The notes beneath the pieces were generated by a model. It was not told where the DNA came from, searched no databases, and saw only the letters and a list, made by a program, of their open reading frames with translations. A stretch of 62,442 bases of DNA from Sphingomonas sp. 28-66-16 (GTDB taxonomy: Bacteria; Pseudomonadota; Alphaproteobacteria; Sphingomonadales; Sphingomonadaceae), in the NCBI GenBank assembly GCA_002281485.1, contig NCGF01000018.1, forward strand, positions 1 through 62,442. Direction: 5' to 3'. Made by a program: the position numbers and the translations under genes. Numbering within the stretch: the stretch's first letter is position 1; every line of letters begins with the position of its first letter. Positions 18,656 to 27,350 of this stretch are shown piece by piece.

Positions 18656-19942
18656 TCAGGCCCGATCGATGCTTTTACCGGGCAAGCCCGGGCCCGGGAT
18701 CGACGCGTCGCTCGGCGCGCGCTCGTCCGGAAGCGGCGTCAGGCCATAGGGCTCGACGAGCTTCCAGACATGATCGGGGATCATGTTCTTCATCCGTTGC
18801 GGATGGACGCGGCGGAGGTGCAGCACGGTCTCGATCGCCTTCATCTCGAGCCGGGCGCGCGCGAATTCTAGGCCGCGTGGCCCGACCCGCGGCATCAGCC
18901 AGCCGAACAGCCGCCGCATCGGCCTGGGCATGCGCCGGAGCGGCAGCCCGCCCGCCGCGCGCTCGGTGTTGGCCATGAACCCCTTGACCGGCCCGGCGCG
19001 TTTGCCCGCGCTGTCGAGCGGCGCGGTGCGCAGTTCGTCGCCGAGCAGATCGACGAGTTCCTCGCCCCGCGCGTTGCGGACGATCAGCCATTGCTGCCCC
19101 TGCCCGGCCATATAGCCGATCGTCACGTCGGCGAGGACGTTGGTGTAATCGACGCAGGTCTTGCACGTCATCGGGAAGAAATCGGGGCGGAGATCGGCGA
19201 GCGGCAATTGCAGGAACGGGATCGCACGGTGGCGCCCGTCGGAAAAGCGCAGCTCGACATGGTAATCGGCGCGGAATTCGAGATAGGTGATCGTCTCGGG
19301 CGCATCCGAGAGCAGCGCGAGAAATTCGTGGAAATGCGCGGTGGTGGTATTGTCAGAACAAGGCGTGCCGATCACGTAGATACGATCGAACCCGAGCGTC
19401 GCCTCGATCGATCGCAGCGCATAGACCTGGCACGGAATGCCGATTACCGCGATCCGCTTGTGCCCCGCTGCCGCGGCGGGCTCGAGCAGCGCGAGCAGCG
19501 GCGCATAGCCCATACGCATCCCCCGCACCCCGGCGACCTCGTCGGCGCGGGTGAGCAGCACCGGCACGGGACGCCAGCGATCGTCCGGATCAGGCGCGAC
19601 CGCAAGCACCGCATCGACCGCGCCCGTTTCCAGCAGCCGTTCGGCGATCCGGCTGGTGATCCCGGTCCACTGCGCGCCGGGGAGCGGCTCGGCGAGGGTC
19701 GCGCGCACCATCCGCCGGAACGGTCCGAAGAACAGCTCGTCGGGCCTGGCCGGATCGCGCGGGCGGCCATGGACCTCGGCTTCGAGCCGGGGATAATCGG
19801 GCTTGATGAACTGACAGGCCACGCCGCAACGCTTCGGGTCGCTGCTGCGCGATATCCCGCAATCGGTGCACAGGTCACGCGGCACGGCGGAGTCGATCGA
19901 GGGGGCGGACGGAAAATCGGCGGCGGGCGATAAGACTGTCAT
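18656..19942 (-). CDS. Coenzyme F420 hydrogenase/dehydrogenase beta-subunit family (BciB/HCAR-like) Fe-S reductase
   Basis: A 428-residue ferredoxin-like flavoprotein family member. The N-terminal cysteines CTDCG and CGVAC, with the later cysteines in GIPCQVYALRS and FFPMTCKTCVDYTNV, fit one or two [4Fe-4S] clusters. Homologues include the F420-dependent FrhB subunit, plant 7-hydroxymethyl-chlorophyll reductase and bacterial BciB, a divinyl (proto)chlorophyllide 8-vinyl reductase. I cannot choose among these from sequence; no pigment gene is nearby. The start MTVLSPAADF at 19942 follows an AGGGGAC ribosome site and is preferred over 19975. It diverges from the serine hydrolase gene. Confidence 0.78.
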   Translation of the reverse strand: MTVLSPAADFPSAPSIDSAVPRDLCTDCGISRSSDPKRCGVACQFIKPDYPRLEAEVHGRPRDPARPDELFFGPFRRMVRATLAEPLPGAQWTGITSRIAERLLETGAVDAVLAVAPDPDDRWRPVPVLLTRADEVAGVRGMRMGYAPLLALLEPAAAAGHKRIAVIGIPCQVYALRSIEATLGFDRIYVIGTPCSDNTTTAHFHEFLALLSDAPETITYLEFRADYHVELRFSDGRHRAIPFLQLPLADLRPDFFPMTCKTCVDYTNVLADVTIGYMAGQGQQWLIVRNARGEELVDLLGDELRTAPLDSAGKRAGPVKGFMANTERAAGGLPLRRMPRPMRRLFGWLMPRVGPRGLEFARARLEMKAIETVLHLRRVHPQRMKNMIPDHVWKLVEPYGLTPLPDERAPSDASIPGPGLPGKSIDRA

Positions 19943-20095
19943 GCGGTCCCCTGGTCGGGCGGCGACCGCCCGCACCGGTTATGGAAGCCAAGCGCCATCG
20001 CTGGCAAGCGCCCCGGCAATATCGGCCTGCCGCCCCCCTAGCGTCGCCGCCCCAAGCGATTATGGTGCGCGCATCACCGCCGATCGAGGATGCCG

Positions 20096-21508
20096 ATGAC
20101 GTTTTACCGCCCCGCCCTTTGCCGCCCTGCTCTGGTCGCCCTTTCGCTGCTGAGCGCGAGCATCGCGCACGCGCAGGCGCTCACTCCCGCGGAAACCGCG
20201 CAGGTCGACCGGGTCGTCGCCGCGAGCCTCGCGAAAACCGGCGTGCCGTCTGCGTCGGTCGCGATCGTCCGTGGCGGAAAGCTGGTGTTCGCCAAGGCCT
20301 ATGGCAAACAGTCCGAGACGATGACCGTCGCATCGGTCGAAGCACCCTACCAGATCGCTTCGGTCTCGAAACAGTTCACCGCCGCAGCGATGCTGCTGCT
20401 GCAACGCGACGGCAAGCTCGGCCTCGATGACAAGGTCAGCAAATATGTGCTTGACATATCGGGCGGCGATACCATCACGCTGCGCCAGCTGCTCACCCAT
20501 ACCTCGGGGCTGCAGGATTATTGGCCGCAGGATTACAGCTTCGCCGCGATGGCCACGCCGACGACCCCACAGGGCATCGTCGATCGCTGGGCAAAGAAGC
20601 CGCTCGATTTCGCGCCCGGCACCCAGTGGCAATATTCGAACACCGGCTATGTGGTCGCGGGGATGATCGTCGAAAAAGTGGCGGGCATGCCGCTGCTCGA
20701 TTTCCTTCAGGCACGCGTCTTCGCCCCGCTCGGGATCAAGGCGATGGACCAGGATCTGGCGATCGGTCCGGGCTATCCGCAGGGCTATCAGCGCTTTGCG
20801 CTCGGCCCGGTGCGGGTCGAGCGGCCCGCCGCGCACGGCTGGCTGTTCGCCGCCGGCGAACTGTCGATGTCGCCGAGCGACCTCGCCAAATGGGACATTG
20901 CCCGCCTCGACCGCACATTGCTGCCCGCCGGGGATTGGGCCGCGCAGGAAACCCCCGCCAAACTCGCCGACGGCACCAACACCGGCTACGGCCTTGGCGT
21001 CTCGGTCGGCACCCGTGAGGGGCATCGCTATGTCGAGCATTCAGGCGAGGCGGTCGGCTTCCTGACCGAAAACATCGTCTTCCCCGACGACAAGGCGGCG
21101 GTCGTGGTCGCGGTCAACAGCGATTTCAGCGATGCCTTCACGACGATTGCCGGCGCGCTGGTCAAGCTGGTGCTGCCCGACACTGCCGATGGCGGAGAGG
21201 CGGCGAAGACCGCGCAGGCGCGCAGGATGTTCGACATGTTGCGCACCGGCACGCTCGATCGCGCGCTGATGACCGAGAATTCCAACTATTATTTCACGCC
21301 CGTCGCGCTTGCCGATTATCAGCAGTCGCTCGGCAAGCTCGGCGCGCCGGAATCGTTCGAGGCGACCCGCAAACCCCGCTTGCGCGGCGGTTTCGTCAAT
21401 CGGAACTACCGCGTCATCTATCCCGATCGCACGCTCAACGTGATCACCTATAGCGAGCCCGGCGATAATGGGCGCTACGAGCAGTTTCTGGTGATGCCCG
21501 CGCAATGA
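20096..21508 (+). CDS. Serine hydrolase (class C beta-lactamase/penicillin-binding-like)
   Basis: An exported beta-lactamase-fold hydrolase of about 470 residues. The signal peptide is residues ~1-26 (VALSLLSASIAHAQA). Catalytic motifs are S89-V-S-K92, the tyrosine motif YSNTGY near residue 180, and HSGEAVGF in place of the KTG box. A C-terminal ~100-residue domain follows the hydrolase core. Such proteins act as esterases, D-amino peptidases or carboxypeptidases; no specific substrate is implied. The ATG at 20096 lies 6 bases after GAGG and is preferred over the ATG at 20090. The stop overlaps the M17 gene by 4 bp. Confidence 0.87.
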   Translation: MTFYRPALCRPALVALSLLSASIAHAQALTPAETAQVDRVVAASLAKTGVPSASVAIVRGGKLVFAKAYGKQSETMTVASVEAPYQIASVSKQFTAAAMLLLQRDGKLGLDDKVSKYVLDISGGDTITLRQLLTHTSGLQDYWPQDYSFAAMATPTTPQGIVDRWAKKPLDFAPGTQWQYSNTGYVVAGMIVEKVAGMPLLDFLQARVFAPLGIKAMDQDLAIGPGYPQGYQRFALGPVRVERPAAHGWLFAAGELSMSPSDLAKWDIARLDRTLLPAGDWAAQETPAKLADGTNTGYGLGVSVGTREGHRYVEHSGEAVGFLTENIVFPDDKAAVVVAVNSDFSDAFTTIAGALVKLVLPDTADGGEAAKTAQARRMFDMLRTGTLDRALMTENSNYYFTPVALADYQQSLGKLGAPESFEATRKPRLRGGFVNRNYRVIYPDRTLNVITYSEPGDNGRYEQFLVMPAQ

Positions 21509-22887
21509 CCGATTTTGCATCGTTGTTGCAGCCCGATCGCGGCCAGCCCGCACGGTTCATCGACGTCATCCATCCCGACGCGTTCGGGGCGTGGCTGACC
21601 CTGCAGCCGCCGCGCACGCGCGCGCTGATCGCGGCGGGCAAGGTCACGGGCAAGCCTGGCAACCGGCTGATCATCCCCGGCGACGCGCCCGAGGACTGGG
21701 CGGCGCTGCTGGTGTGCAACGAGCCTGAAAGCTCGCCGTGGCGGATCGCCTCACAGGGCGAGGTTTTGCCCGAGGGGATATATCGGCTGCGCGACGCGAA
21801 ACTCGGCGCGGCGGGGCTCGGCTGGCTGCTCGGTCAGCACCGCTTCGATCGCTACAAGCAGGACGAGGGCAGCGGCCCGCGTATCCTGCTGACCGGCGAT
21901 CCGGCCGCGATCGACGAAACCGTCCAGCTCGCCGAGGCGACCGCCAAGGTGCGCGATCTCGTCAACCTCGGCGCCTCGGACATGGGGCCCGCCGAACTCG
22001 AGGCCGAGGCGGCGACGCTCGCCGCGCAGCATGGCGCGACGCTCAACGTGACACGCGGCGATGCGCTCGAACAGGGCTATCCGATGATCCACGCCGTCGG
22101 CCAGGCCGCCAGCCGCGACCGCGCGCCGCGACTGATCGAACTCGTCTGGGGCGATCCGGCGCACCCGCGCCTGGCGCTGATCGGCAAGGGCGTTTGCTTC
22201 GATTCGGGCGGGCTCGACATCAAGCCGTCATCGGGGATGCGGCTGATGAAGAAGGACATGGGCGGCGCGGCGCATGCGCTTGCGCTCGCCGGGCTGATCA
22301 TGGGCGGGCGGCTGAAGCTGCGGCTCCATCTGCTGATCCCGGCGGTCGAGAATGCGATTTCGGGCAATGCCTTTCGCCCGGGCGACATCCTGCGGACGCG
22401 CAACGGCATGACGGTTGAGAACACCAATACCGATGCCGAGGGGCGGTTGATCCTTGGCGATGCGCTGACCCGGGCAGGCGAGGAAAAGCCCGCGCTGATC
22501 CTCGATTTCGCGACGCTGACCGGTGCGGCTCGGGTCGCGCTCGGCCCCGATCTGCCGGCAACCTTCGCCAATGACGACGATCTCGCCGAGGCGCTGCTCG
22601 CGGCGGGGACCGCGGTGCATGACCCGCTCTGGCGGCTGCCCTTGTGGGACGGCTATGACGAGATGCTCAAATCGGACCTCGCCGATATCGTCAACGCGCC
22701 AGATGGCGGCTTTGCCGGATCGATCACGGCGGCCCTGTTCCTGCGCCGCTTCGTCCCGGCGGGCACCCCCTGGGCGCATCTCGACACCTTCGCGTGGCGC
22801 CCGACGGCGAAGCCGGCGCGGCCCAAGGGCGGCGAGGCGCTTGGCCTGCGCGCGGCTTGGGCGATGCTCAAGGATCGGTTCGCCTGA
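21505..22887 (+). CDS. M17 leucyl aminopeptidase family protein
   Basis: A 460-residue cytosolic metallo-aminopeptidase. The C-terminal catalytic domain has the dizinc/bicarbonate site residues in GKGVCFDSGGLDIKPS, MKKDMGGAAHA and the family signature NTDAEGRLILGDAL. FATLTGAARVALG and GGFAGSITAALFL follow. The shorter N-terminal domain is divergent, as in PepA-like proteins of sphingomonads. It starts by ATGA overlap with the serine hydrolase, suggesting translational coupling in a peptide-degradation pair. Confidence 0.92.
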   Translation: MTDFASLLQPDRGQPARFIDVIHPDAFGAWLTLQPPRTRALIAAGKVTGKPGNRLIIPGDAPEDWAALLVCNEPESSPWRIASQGEVLPEGIYRLRDAKLGAAGLGWLLGQHRFDRYKQDEGSGPRILLTGDPAAIDETVQLAEATAKVRDLVNLGASDMGPAELEAEAATLAAQHGATLNVTRGDALEQGYPMIHAVGQAASRDRAPRLIELVWGDPAHPRLALIGKGVCFDSGGLDIKPSSGMRLMKKDMGGAAHALALAGLIMGGRLKLRLHLLIPAVENAISGNAFRPGDILRTRNGMTVENTNTDAEGRLILGDALTRAGEEKPALILDFATLTGAARVALGPDLPATFANDDDLAEALLAAGTAVHDPLWRLPLWDGYDEMLKSDLADIVNAPDGGFAGSITAALFLRRFVPAGTPWAHLDTFAWRPTAKPARPKGGEALGLRAAWAMLKDRFA

Positions 22888-23038
22888 ACCGTCGCGCGGC
22901 GCCATCGGGCCGCGCGCGATTGATGGGCTCAAAGCGGTGGCATCCCATTCCCAAAAGGCTCGCTGAGGCAGACATTGTCGACGGGCGTCGTCGCCCGGTG
23001 GGGCGGCTCGCTGCGATAGCTGAAGGGGGAGATGGGGC

Positions 23039-24646
23039 ATGACACGACAGCTCAACCGTGTGCGTCAGGCGGCTCTGCCGCTCTTGGTCGTGGCGGCCGC
23101 CGCGATCGGACTCGCCGGCTGCACGCGCGGCGCAACCCCCTCCACAGGGAACGCGACCAGCGGGGCGACCCCGGTCGCAGTGGCCAATCCGTGCGGCGTG
23201 CTCGCACCGACCGGCACGCCGGCATTGCCCAGCAATCCCGGCGACGATCAGACCCAGATCGACTGTTCGGCGTGGCAGGCGTTCATCGCGCTCAATTGGC
23301 AGGCCGACCCGAACAAGCCCGGCTTTCCCGATCCGAACGCCGCCTGGCCGAGCTTCGGCACACCCGGCGACATGCGCCCCAAGGTGTGGGAAAGCTATCT
23401 CGAGGCATCGGCGGTATTCGGGGGCACAACGCCGCTGAAAGGGATGTGGCAGGCCAAGCGGCCGGCCAAGCAGCTCACCCGCACCTCGAAATTCGGCCCG
23501 CTCGATCTCACCTCGATCGCGCAGGCGGGGAGCGGCGATCACTGGCTGACCAACCAGCGCGGCGACGTCACTTATTATGAAATCCTGATGAATCAGGACG
23601 AATTCGAATTCATCACGCAGACCGGGTTCGATCTGACCACGGCGGCGGGGCAACTTGCCTGCGCCACCCAGCCCGGCAAGCCGATTTCAGATGGCCCGCC
23701 CCCGCCCCCCGACGCGCCCAAGCGCGGCGGGCTCAATTTTCCGGCGGGGCAGCAGCCGGGCTGGGACGATACCGACTGCGCGGGCAACATCGCCAGCTTT
23801 GGCCAGGGCGTCGGCGCGATCGAGATCAAGGCGTCATGGACGCCGCTGCCCGCCGATCACTCGCTCGACTATCGCTACAAGACCGCACTCGCGCAAATCC
23901 AGGACCCGAAAACCAAGACGATGCGGACCGTGACCGTCGGGCTGACCGGCCTTCATATCGCGCGCAAGCGCTTCCCGCGGCTGCCCTGGGTATGGGCGAC
24001 GTTCGAGCATATCGACAACACGCCCGACGAGGCCGCCAATGGCGGCTTTACGGCGCCGACGCTGCCGGCAAACGCCAACCAGCGCCCCTCGCCGGGTTAC
24101 ACCTTCTTCAATCCCGGCTGCACGCCGCAGAGCGACCCGACCTATGGCTGCCGCCACAACTTCCCGCCACGTCCCTGCGGCACGGGCGGCATCTGCATGC
24201 CTTATGACGCGCCGATGCAGATCACCCGGCTCAACCCGGTCGGCGCGACCGCCAACGGCGTGACCGCCTATGTCTGGAGCCTGTTGCCGGCCAAATCGGT
24301 GTTCAATTACTATCGCCTGATCGACGTGCAGTGGCCACAGACGGGGATCGCCAACCCGGTCCCGGGGCCCGGGCTCAAAGTGCCGCTGACGATGGGCAAT
24401 CCGATGCCGCAGGGCAATGCTGGCGGCACCACCCAGATCGTCGCCGACACGACGATGGAATCGTTCCAGCAAAGCTCCAATTCGTGCATGGATTGCCATG
24501 TCTATGCCTCGATCGCCTCGCCCGCGACGGTTCAGGCGCGCACGCCGGGCAAGCTGCTGAAAGTGGCAAAGCCCGCCCCGAAGGACCCGGCGGCCTCCTA
24601 TGCTGCCGACTATTCCTTCACCTTCCTGGCCGAGACGCGGCGATGA
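23039..24646 (+). CDS. Lipoprotein with a single CxxCH heme-binding motif
   Basis: A 535-residue exported protein with a lipobox (IGLAGC, C28), so it is anchored in a membrane facing the periplasm. The proline- and tryptophan-rich body has several cysteines. A lone heme c motif, NSCMDCHVYAS, lies near residue 480, followed by only about 55 residues. The protein does not look like a classical cytochrome domain, and the first ~450 residues are unrecognised by me (WQAFIALNWQADPNKPG near the start is a distinctive segment). A GGGGGAGA ribosome site precedes the ATG. It converges on the regulator gene. A role in electron transfer or oxidation is inferred only from the motif. Confidence 0.7.
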   Translation: MTRQLNRVRQAALPLLVVAAAAIGLAGCTRGATPSTGNATSGATPVAVANPCGVLAPTGTPALPSNPGDDQTQIDCSAWQAFIALNWQADPNKPGFPDPNAAWPSFGTPGDMRPKVWESYLEASAVFGGTTPLKGMWQAKRPAKQLTRTSKFGPLDLTSIAQAGSGDHWLTNQRGDVTYYEILMNQDEFEFITQTGFDLTTAAGQLACATQPGKPISDGPPPPPDAPKRGGLNFPAGQQPGWDDTDCAGNIASFGQGVGAIEIKASWTPLPADHSLDYRYKTALAQIQDPKTKTMRTVTVGLTGLHIARKRFPRLPWVWATFEHIDNTPDEAANGGFTAPTLPANANQRPSPGYTFFNPGCTPQSDPTYGCRHNFPPRPCGTGGICMPYDAPMQITRLNPVGATANGVTAYVWSLLPAKSVFNYYRLIDVQWPQTGIANPVPGPGLKVPLTMGNPMPQGNAGGTTQIVADTTMESFQQSSNSCMDCHVYASIASPATVQARTPGKLLKVAKPAPKDPAASYAADYSFTFLAETRR

Positions 24647-24676
24647 GGCAGCGCCGGCAATCGGCGTTCCGCGCGC

Positions 24677-26062
24677 TCAATCGCCGCCGAAGGTAAAGGC
24701 GCTCAACCCCCGTTCGCGCTCTTCCATCACCAGCGCGCGTCCGATCGGCGGCAGCGAGCGTTGCGGGCAATGTGATCGCATGCAGGCGCGGCAGCCGAGC
24801 CCGACCGGGGTCGCCTCGCCCTTGAGGTCGAGGCCCCGCGCGACCGCGAGCGCGCCGGCATGCGCCGCATCGACCCCCAGGCCGACGGCGAACTCGGCGG
24901 GCACCGCGCCGTACCGCCTTCCTTGCGGGCTGACCGTTCGCGCGAGCGTGAGCCAGCGCCCGCCATCCTCGAGCTCGACCAGTTGGACGACCAGCGCCCC
25001 GGGGCGGTCGAACGCCTGATGCAGCCGCCACAGCGGGCACCGCCCCTCGGCCTCGGCCAGCGCAGCACCGCTCGCGCCTGAAAAGCGCTTCGAGGCCTGG
25101 CCGGCGCGATCGATCCGCACCATGAAGAAGGGCAGCCCGCGCCCGCCGACGCGCTGCAGCGTGGTGAGCCGATGCGCGACCTGTTCAAAGCCCGCGCCGA
25201 ACCGCCGCTGGAGCAGTTCGATATCATAGCCCGTCGCCTCGCAGGCGCGCAGGAAGCGGGCATAGGGCATCATCACCGCCGCCGCGAAATAGCTGGCGAG
25301 GTGGCGGCGGAACAGCCGTTCGGCGGCGCGGTCGGCGAAACCCGCCCCCCGGGCAAGCGCCTCGATCTCGCTGCGCGCCTCGATCTGGGCGAGCTGATAG
25401 CCGACCGCAAAGGTGCGCGACGCCATGTCGAGCGTTTCGGACAATTGCAACTGCCGCGCGTGCAGATCGAGCCGGCGCAACAGGTCGGGCATCACGTCGA
25501 CGGGGAGCACGCGGATCGTCAGCTGGTGTTTGACGCGCAGCCGCTCGGCGATCGCGCCATAAAGATCGCCGGCGCCCAGCCGCAACTCGTCGGCGAGCGA
25601 TTCAGCGAGCGCATCGAGATCGGCGAAATGGCCGCGCCAGCGCTCGATTTCGCGGCGGACCTCGCTGACGGGATCGTGCACCACCATGCCCGGCGCCCCG
25701 CCCGCCCCGATCCGATCATAGGCGCGAGCAAATGCCTCGGCGCTGCCCGGCGCCCCCGCGAGCCATTCCTCGAGTTCGTTGCGATCGATTTCGAGATCGG
25801 CGAACATCGGGTCAGCCAGCCGCCGCCGAAGCGCGGCCTCGCCGCCGCCGGGCTCGCCCGCTGCCAGCGCGCGCGGATCGAAATCGAAGCTTTCGGCGAG
25901 CTTCACAAGTAAAGATGCCGACAAGGGCCGCTGGTTTTTTTCGACGAGGTTGAGGTAACTTGGAGAAATTGCGAGCGACTCGGCCATCGCCGCCTGGGTC
26001 AGGCCCGACTGTCGGCGCAGGCGCCGAATCGCATGCCCTGCGAACAGTTTCCGGTCTGCCAT
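24677..26062 (-). CDS. XRE-family regulator with IrrE-like and short-chain fatty-acid (ScfR/RamB-type) domains
   Basis: A 461-residue transcription factor. The N-terminal helix-turn-helix spans roughly residues 9-65 (LRRQSGLTQAAMAESLAIS, SYLNLVEKNQRPLS). The central region resembles ImmA/IrrE, but its zinc-protease helix reads HLASYFAAAVMMPY and lacks HExxH, so it is likely non-catalytic. The C-terminal DUF2083-type domain ends with a cysteine cluster GLGCRACMRSHCPQR. RamB and ScfR relatives control acetate/propionate and glyoxylate-type metabolism and can sense acyl-CoA or redox. The targets here are unknown, since no fatty-acid gene adjoins it. Confidence 0.87.
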   Translation of the reverse strand: MADRKLFAGHAIRRLRRQSGLTQAAMAESLAISPSYLNLVEKNQRPLSASLLVKLAESFDFDPRALAAGEPGGGEAALRRRLADPMFADLEIDRNELEEWLAGAPGSAEAFARAYDRIGAGGAPGMVVHDPVSEVRREIERWRGHFADLDALAESLADELRLGAGDLYGAIAERLRVKHQLTIRVLPVDVMPDLLRRLDLHARQLQLSETLDMASRTFAVGYQLAQIEARSEIEALARGAGFADRAAERLFRRHLASYFAAAVMMPYARFLRACEATGYDIELLQRRFGAGFEQVAHRLTTLQRVGGRGLPFFMVRIDRAGQASKRFSGASGAALAEAEGRCPLWRLHQAFDRPGALVVQLVELEDGGRWLTLARTVSPQGRRYGAVPAEFAVGLGVDAAHAGALAVARGLDLKGEATPVGLGCRACMRSHCPQRSLPPIGRALVMEERERGLSAFTFGGD

Positions 26063-26230
26063 GATGTCGTCCCTGCTGACTGAGGCATCACAATTTCGCG
26101 GATCGCGCGTCTTGTCAAGATTTCACAAAGCCACAAGCCAGCGGCTGTCGGCTTAGTACAGGCCGACCTCGCCGGCATGCTCGTGCCCAAGCATCGTGCC
26201 GCAAGACCGGCTAAGGCGATCCCGGGATAA

Positions 26231-26334
26231 AGAAGCGGCCGGCGCCTCCTCTCAGGAAGCGCGCGGTTCCCGGTCCTTGAGAGTTTCCTGGGGAGGAAAG
26301 GATGCCCGCTGGCGATCGCGCCGGCGGGCATTTC
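26231..26334 (+). ncRNA. Candidate structured RNA upstream of the CDF exporter
   Basis: The intergenic stretch 26063-26366 has no gene but contains three consecutive predicted stems. Stem 1 pairs CTCTCAGGA (26249-26257) with TCCTTGAGAG (26274-26283), with a one-base bulge. Stem 2 is TTTCCT-GGGG-AGGAAA (26284-26299). Stem 3 pairs 26302-26313 with 26320-26331. A pyrimidine motif CCTCCTCTC at the foot of stem 1 could pair with ribosome binding sites, as in alphaproteobacterial anti-Shine-Dalgarno sRNAs. The element ends 32 bases before the transporter ATG, so it could instead be a cis-acting leader. I recognise no named RNA family. Confidence 0.45.
26302..26331 (+). terminator. Strong hairpin, possible terminator or attenuator
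   Basis: ATGCCCGCTGGC and GCCGGCGGGCAT pair over 12 bp with a single G-U wobble and a 6-base loop, followed by only three T residues. It would end the candidate RNA described above or attenuate transcription into the CDF gene. Confidence 0.45.
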
Positions 26335-26366
26335 CGATTGCGGCAAGGCATGGCATAGCTGCCGCG

Positions 26367-27341
26367 ATGACAATCGAAAAATCAGCGAGCGACGGCGGCA
26401 AGGCCCACGGCAGCGACGCTGGTGAGAGCAAGGTAACGATCTATACCGCGCTCGCTGCCAACCTGGCGATTGCGGTGTCTAAATTCGTCGCGGCGGCGAT
26501 GACGGGGTCGTCATCGATGCTGACCGAGGGCGTCCATTCGGTGGTCGACAGCCTCAACCAGCTGCTGCTGCTTTATGGAACGGCGCGCGCCAAGCGCCCG
26601 GCCGACCGGGAACATCCGTTCGGCTATGGCCGGGAGCTCTATTTCTGGAGTTTCGTCGTCGCGTTGCTGATCTTCGCCGTCGGCGCGGGCGTGTCGCTCT
26701 ATGAAGGCTATATCCACTTCGTGACCCCGACGCCGCTCGAGGATCCGCTCGTCAACTATATCGTGCTCGGGGTGGCATTCGTGCTCGAGGGCACGTCGGC
26801 GGTCGTCGCGCTGCGCCAGTTCGCGCGAGCCAAGGGCGATACCGGCTGGTGGCAGGCCGTGCGCGATTCGAAAGATCCGGCGGGCTTCACCATCCTGTTC
26901 GAAGACACTGCCGCGCTGGTCGGGCTGATGATCGCGGCCGTCGGCGTGTGGGCCAGCCACCAGTTCGGCGATCCGAGGCTCGACGGCATCGCATCGATGG
27001 CGATCGGTGTGCTGCTGGGGACGGTCTCGGCACTGCTGGCGCGCGAATCGAAGGCGCTGCTGATCGGCGAACGCGCGGATCCCGCGGTCATTGAACAGGT
27101 TCGAACGATCATTGCCGCGCAACCCGCGATCGAAGCGGTCAACCATGTCCGCACGCTTCATACCGCACCCGACAAGGTGTTCGTCGCGATCAGCGCCGAT
27201 TTTCGCGATGACGTGACGATGGGCGAAGGCGAGAAGATGATCGAGCAACTCGAAGCGGCGCTCAAGGATGCGCTGCCGATGCTCTCCTCGATCTATATCC
27301 GGCCCGAAAGCAAGGAAGACGCGGTCAAGACACCGTTCTGA
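26367..27341 (+). CDS. Cation diffusion facilitator (CDF) family divalent metal exporter
   Basis: A proton-coupled exporter of Zn, Co, Fe or Mn type ions. The start MTIEKSASDGG at 26367 was chosen because the transmembrane core begins about 25 residues later, and earlier in-frame codons fall in the structured intergenic region. About six membrane segments run through residue ~220. The metal site is visible as HSVVDSLNQ in TM2 (preceded by MLTEGV) and FEDTAALVG in TM5. HPFGYGRE is the conserved cytosolic loop after TM2. The C-terminal ferredoxin-like domain starts near DPAVIEQVRTI and has the usual VNHVRTLHTAPD. Metal specificity is not predictable. Confidence 0.9.
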   Translation: MTIEKSASDGGKAHGSDAGESKVTIYTALAANLAIAVSKFVAAAMTGSSSMLTEGVHSVVDSLNQLLLLYGTARAKRPADREHPFGYGRELYFWSFVVALLIFAVGAGVSLYEGYIHFVTPTPLEDPLVNYIVLGVAFVLEGTSAVVALRQFARAKGDTGWWQAVRDSKDPAGFTILFEDTAALVGLMIAAVGVWASHQFGDPRLDGIASMAIGVLLGTVSALLARESKALLIGERADPAVIEQVRTIIAAQPAIEAVNHVRTLHTAPDKVFVAISADFRDDVTMGEGEKMIEQLEAALKDALPMLSSIYIRPESKEDAVKTPF

Positions 27342-27350
27342 CCATCGGCG

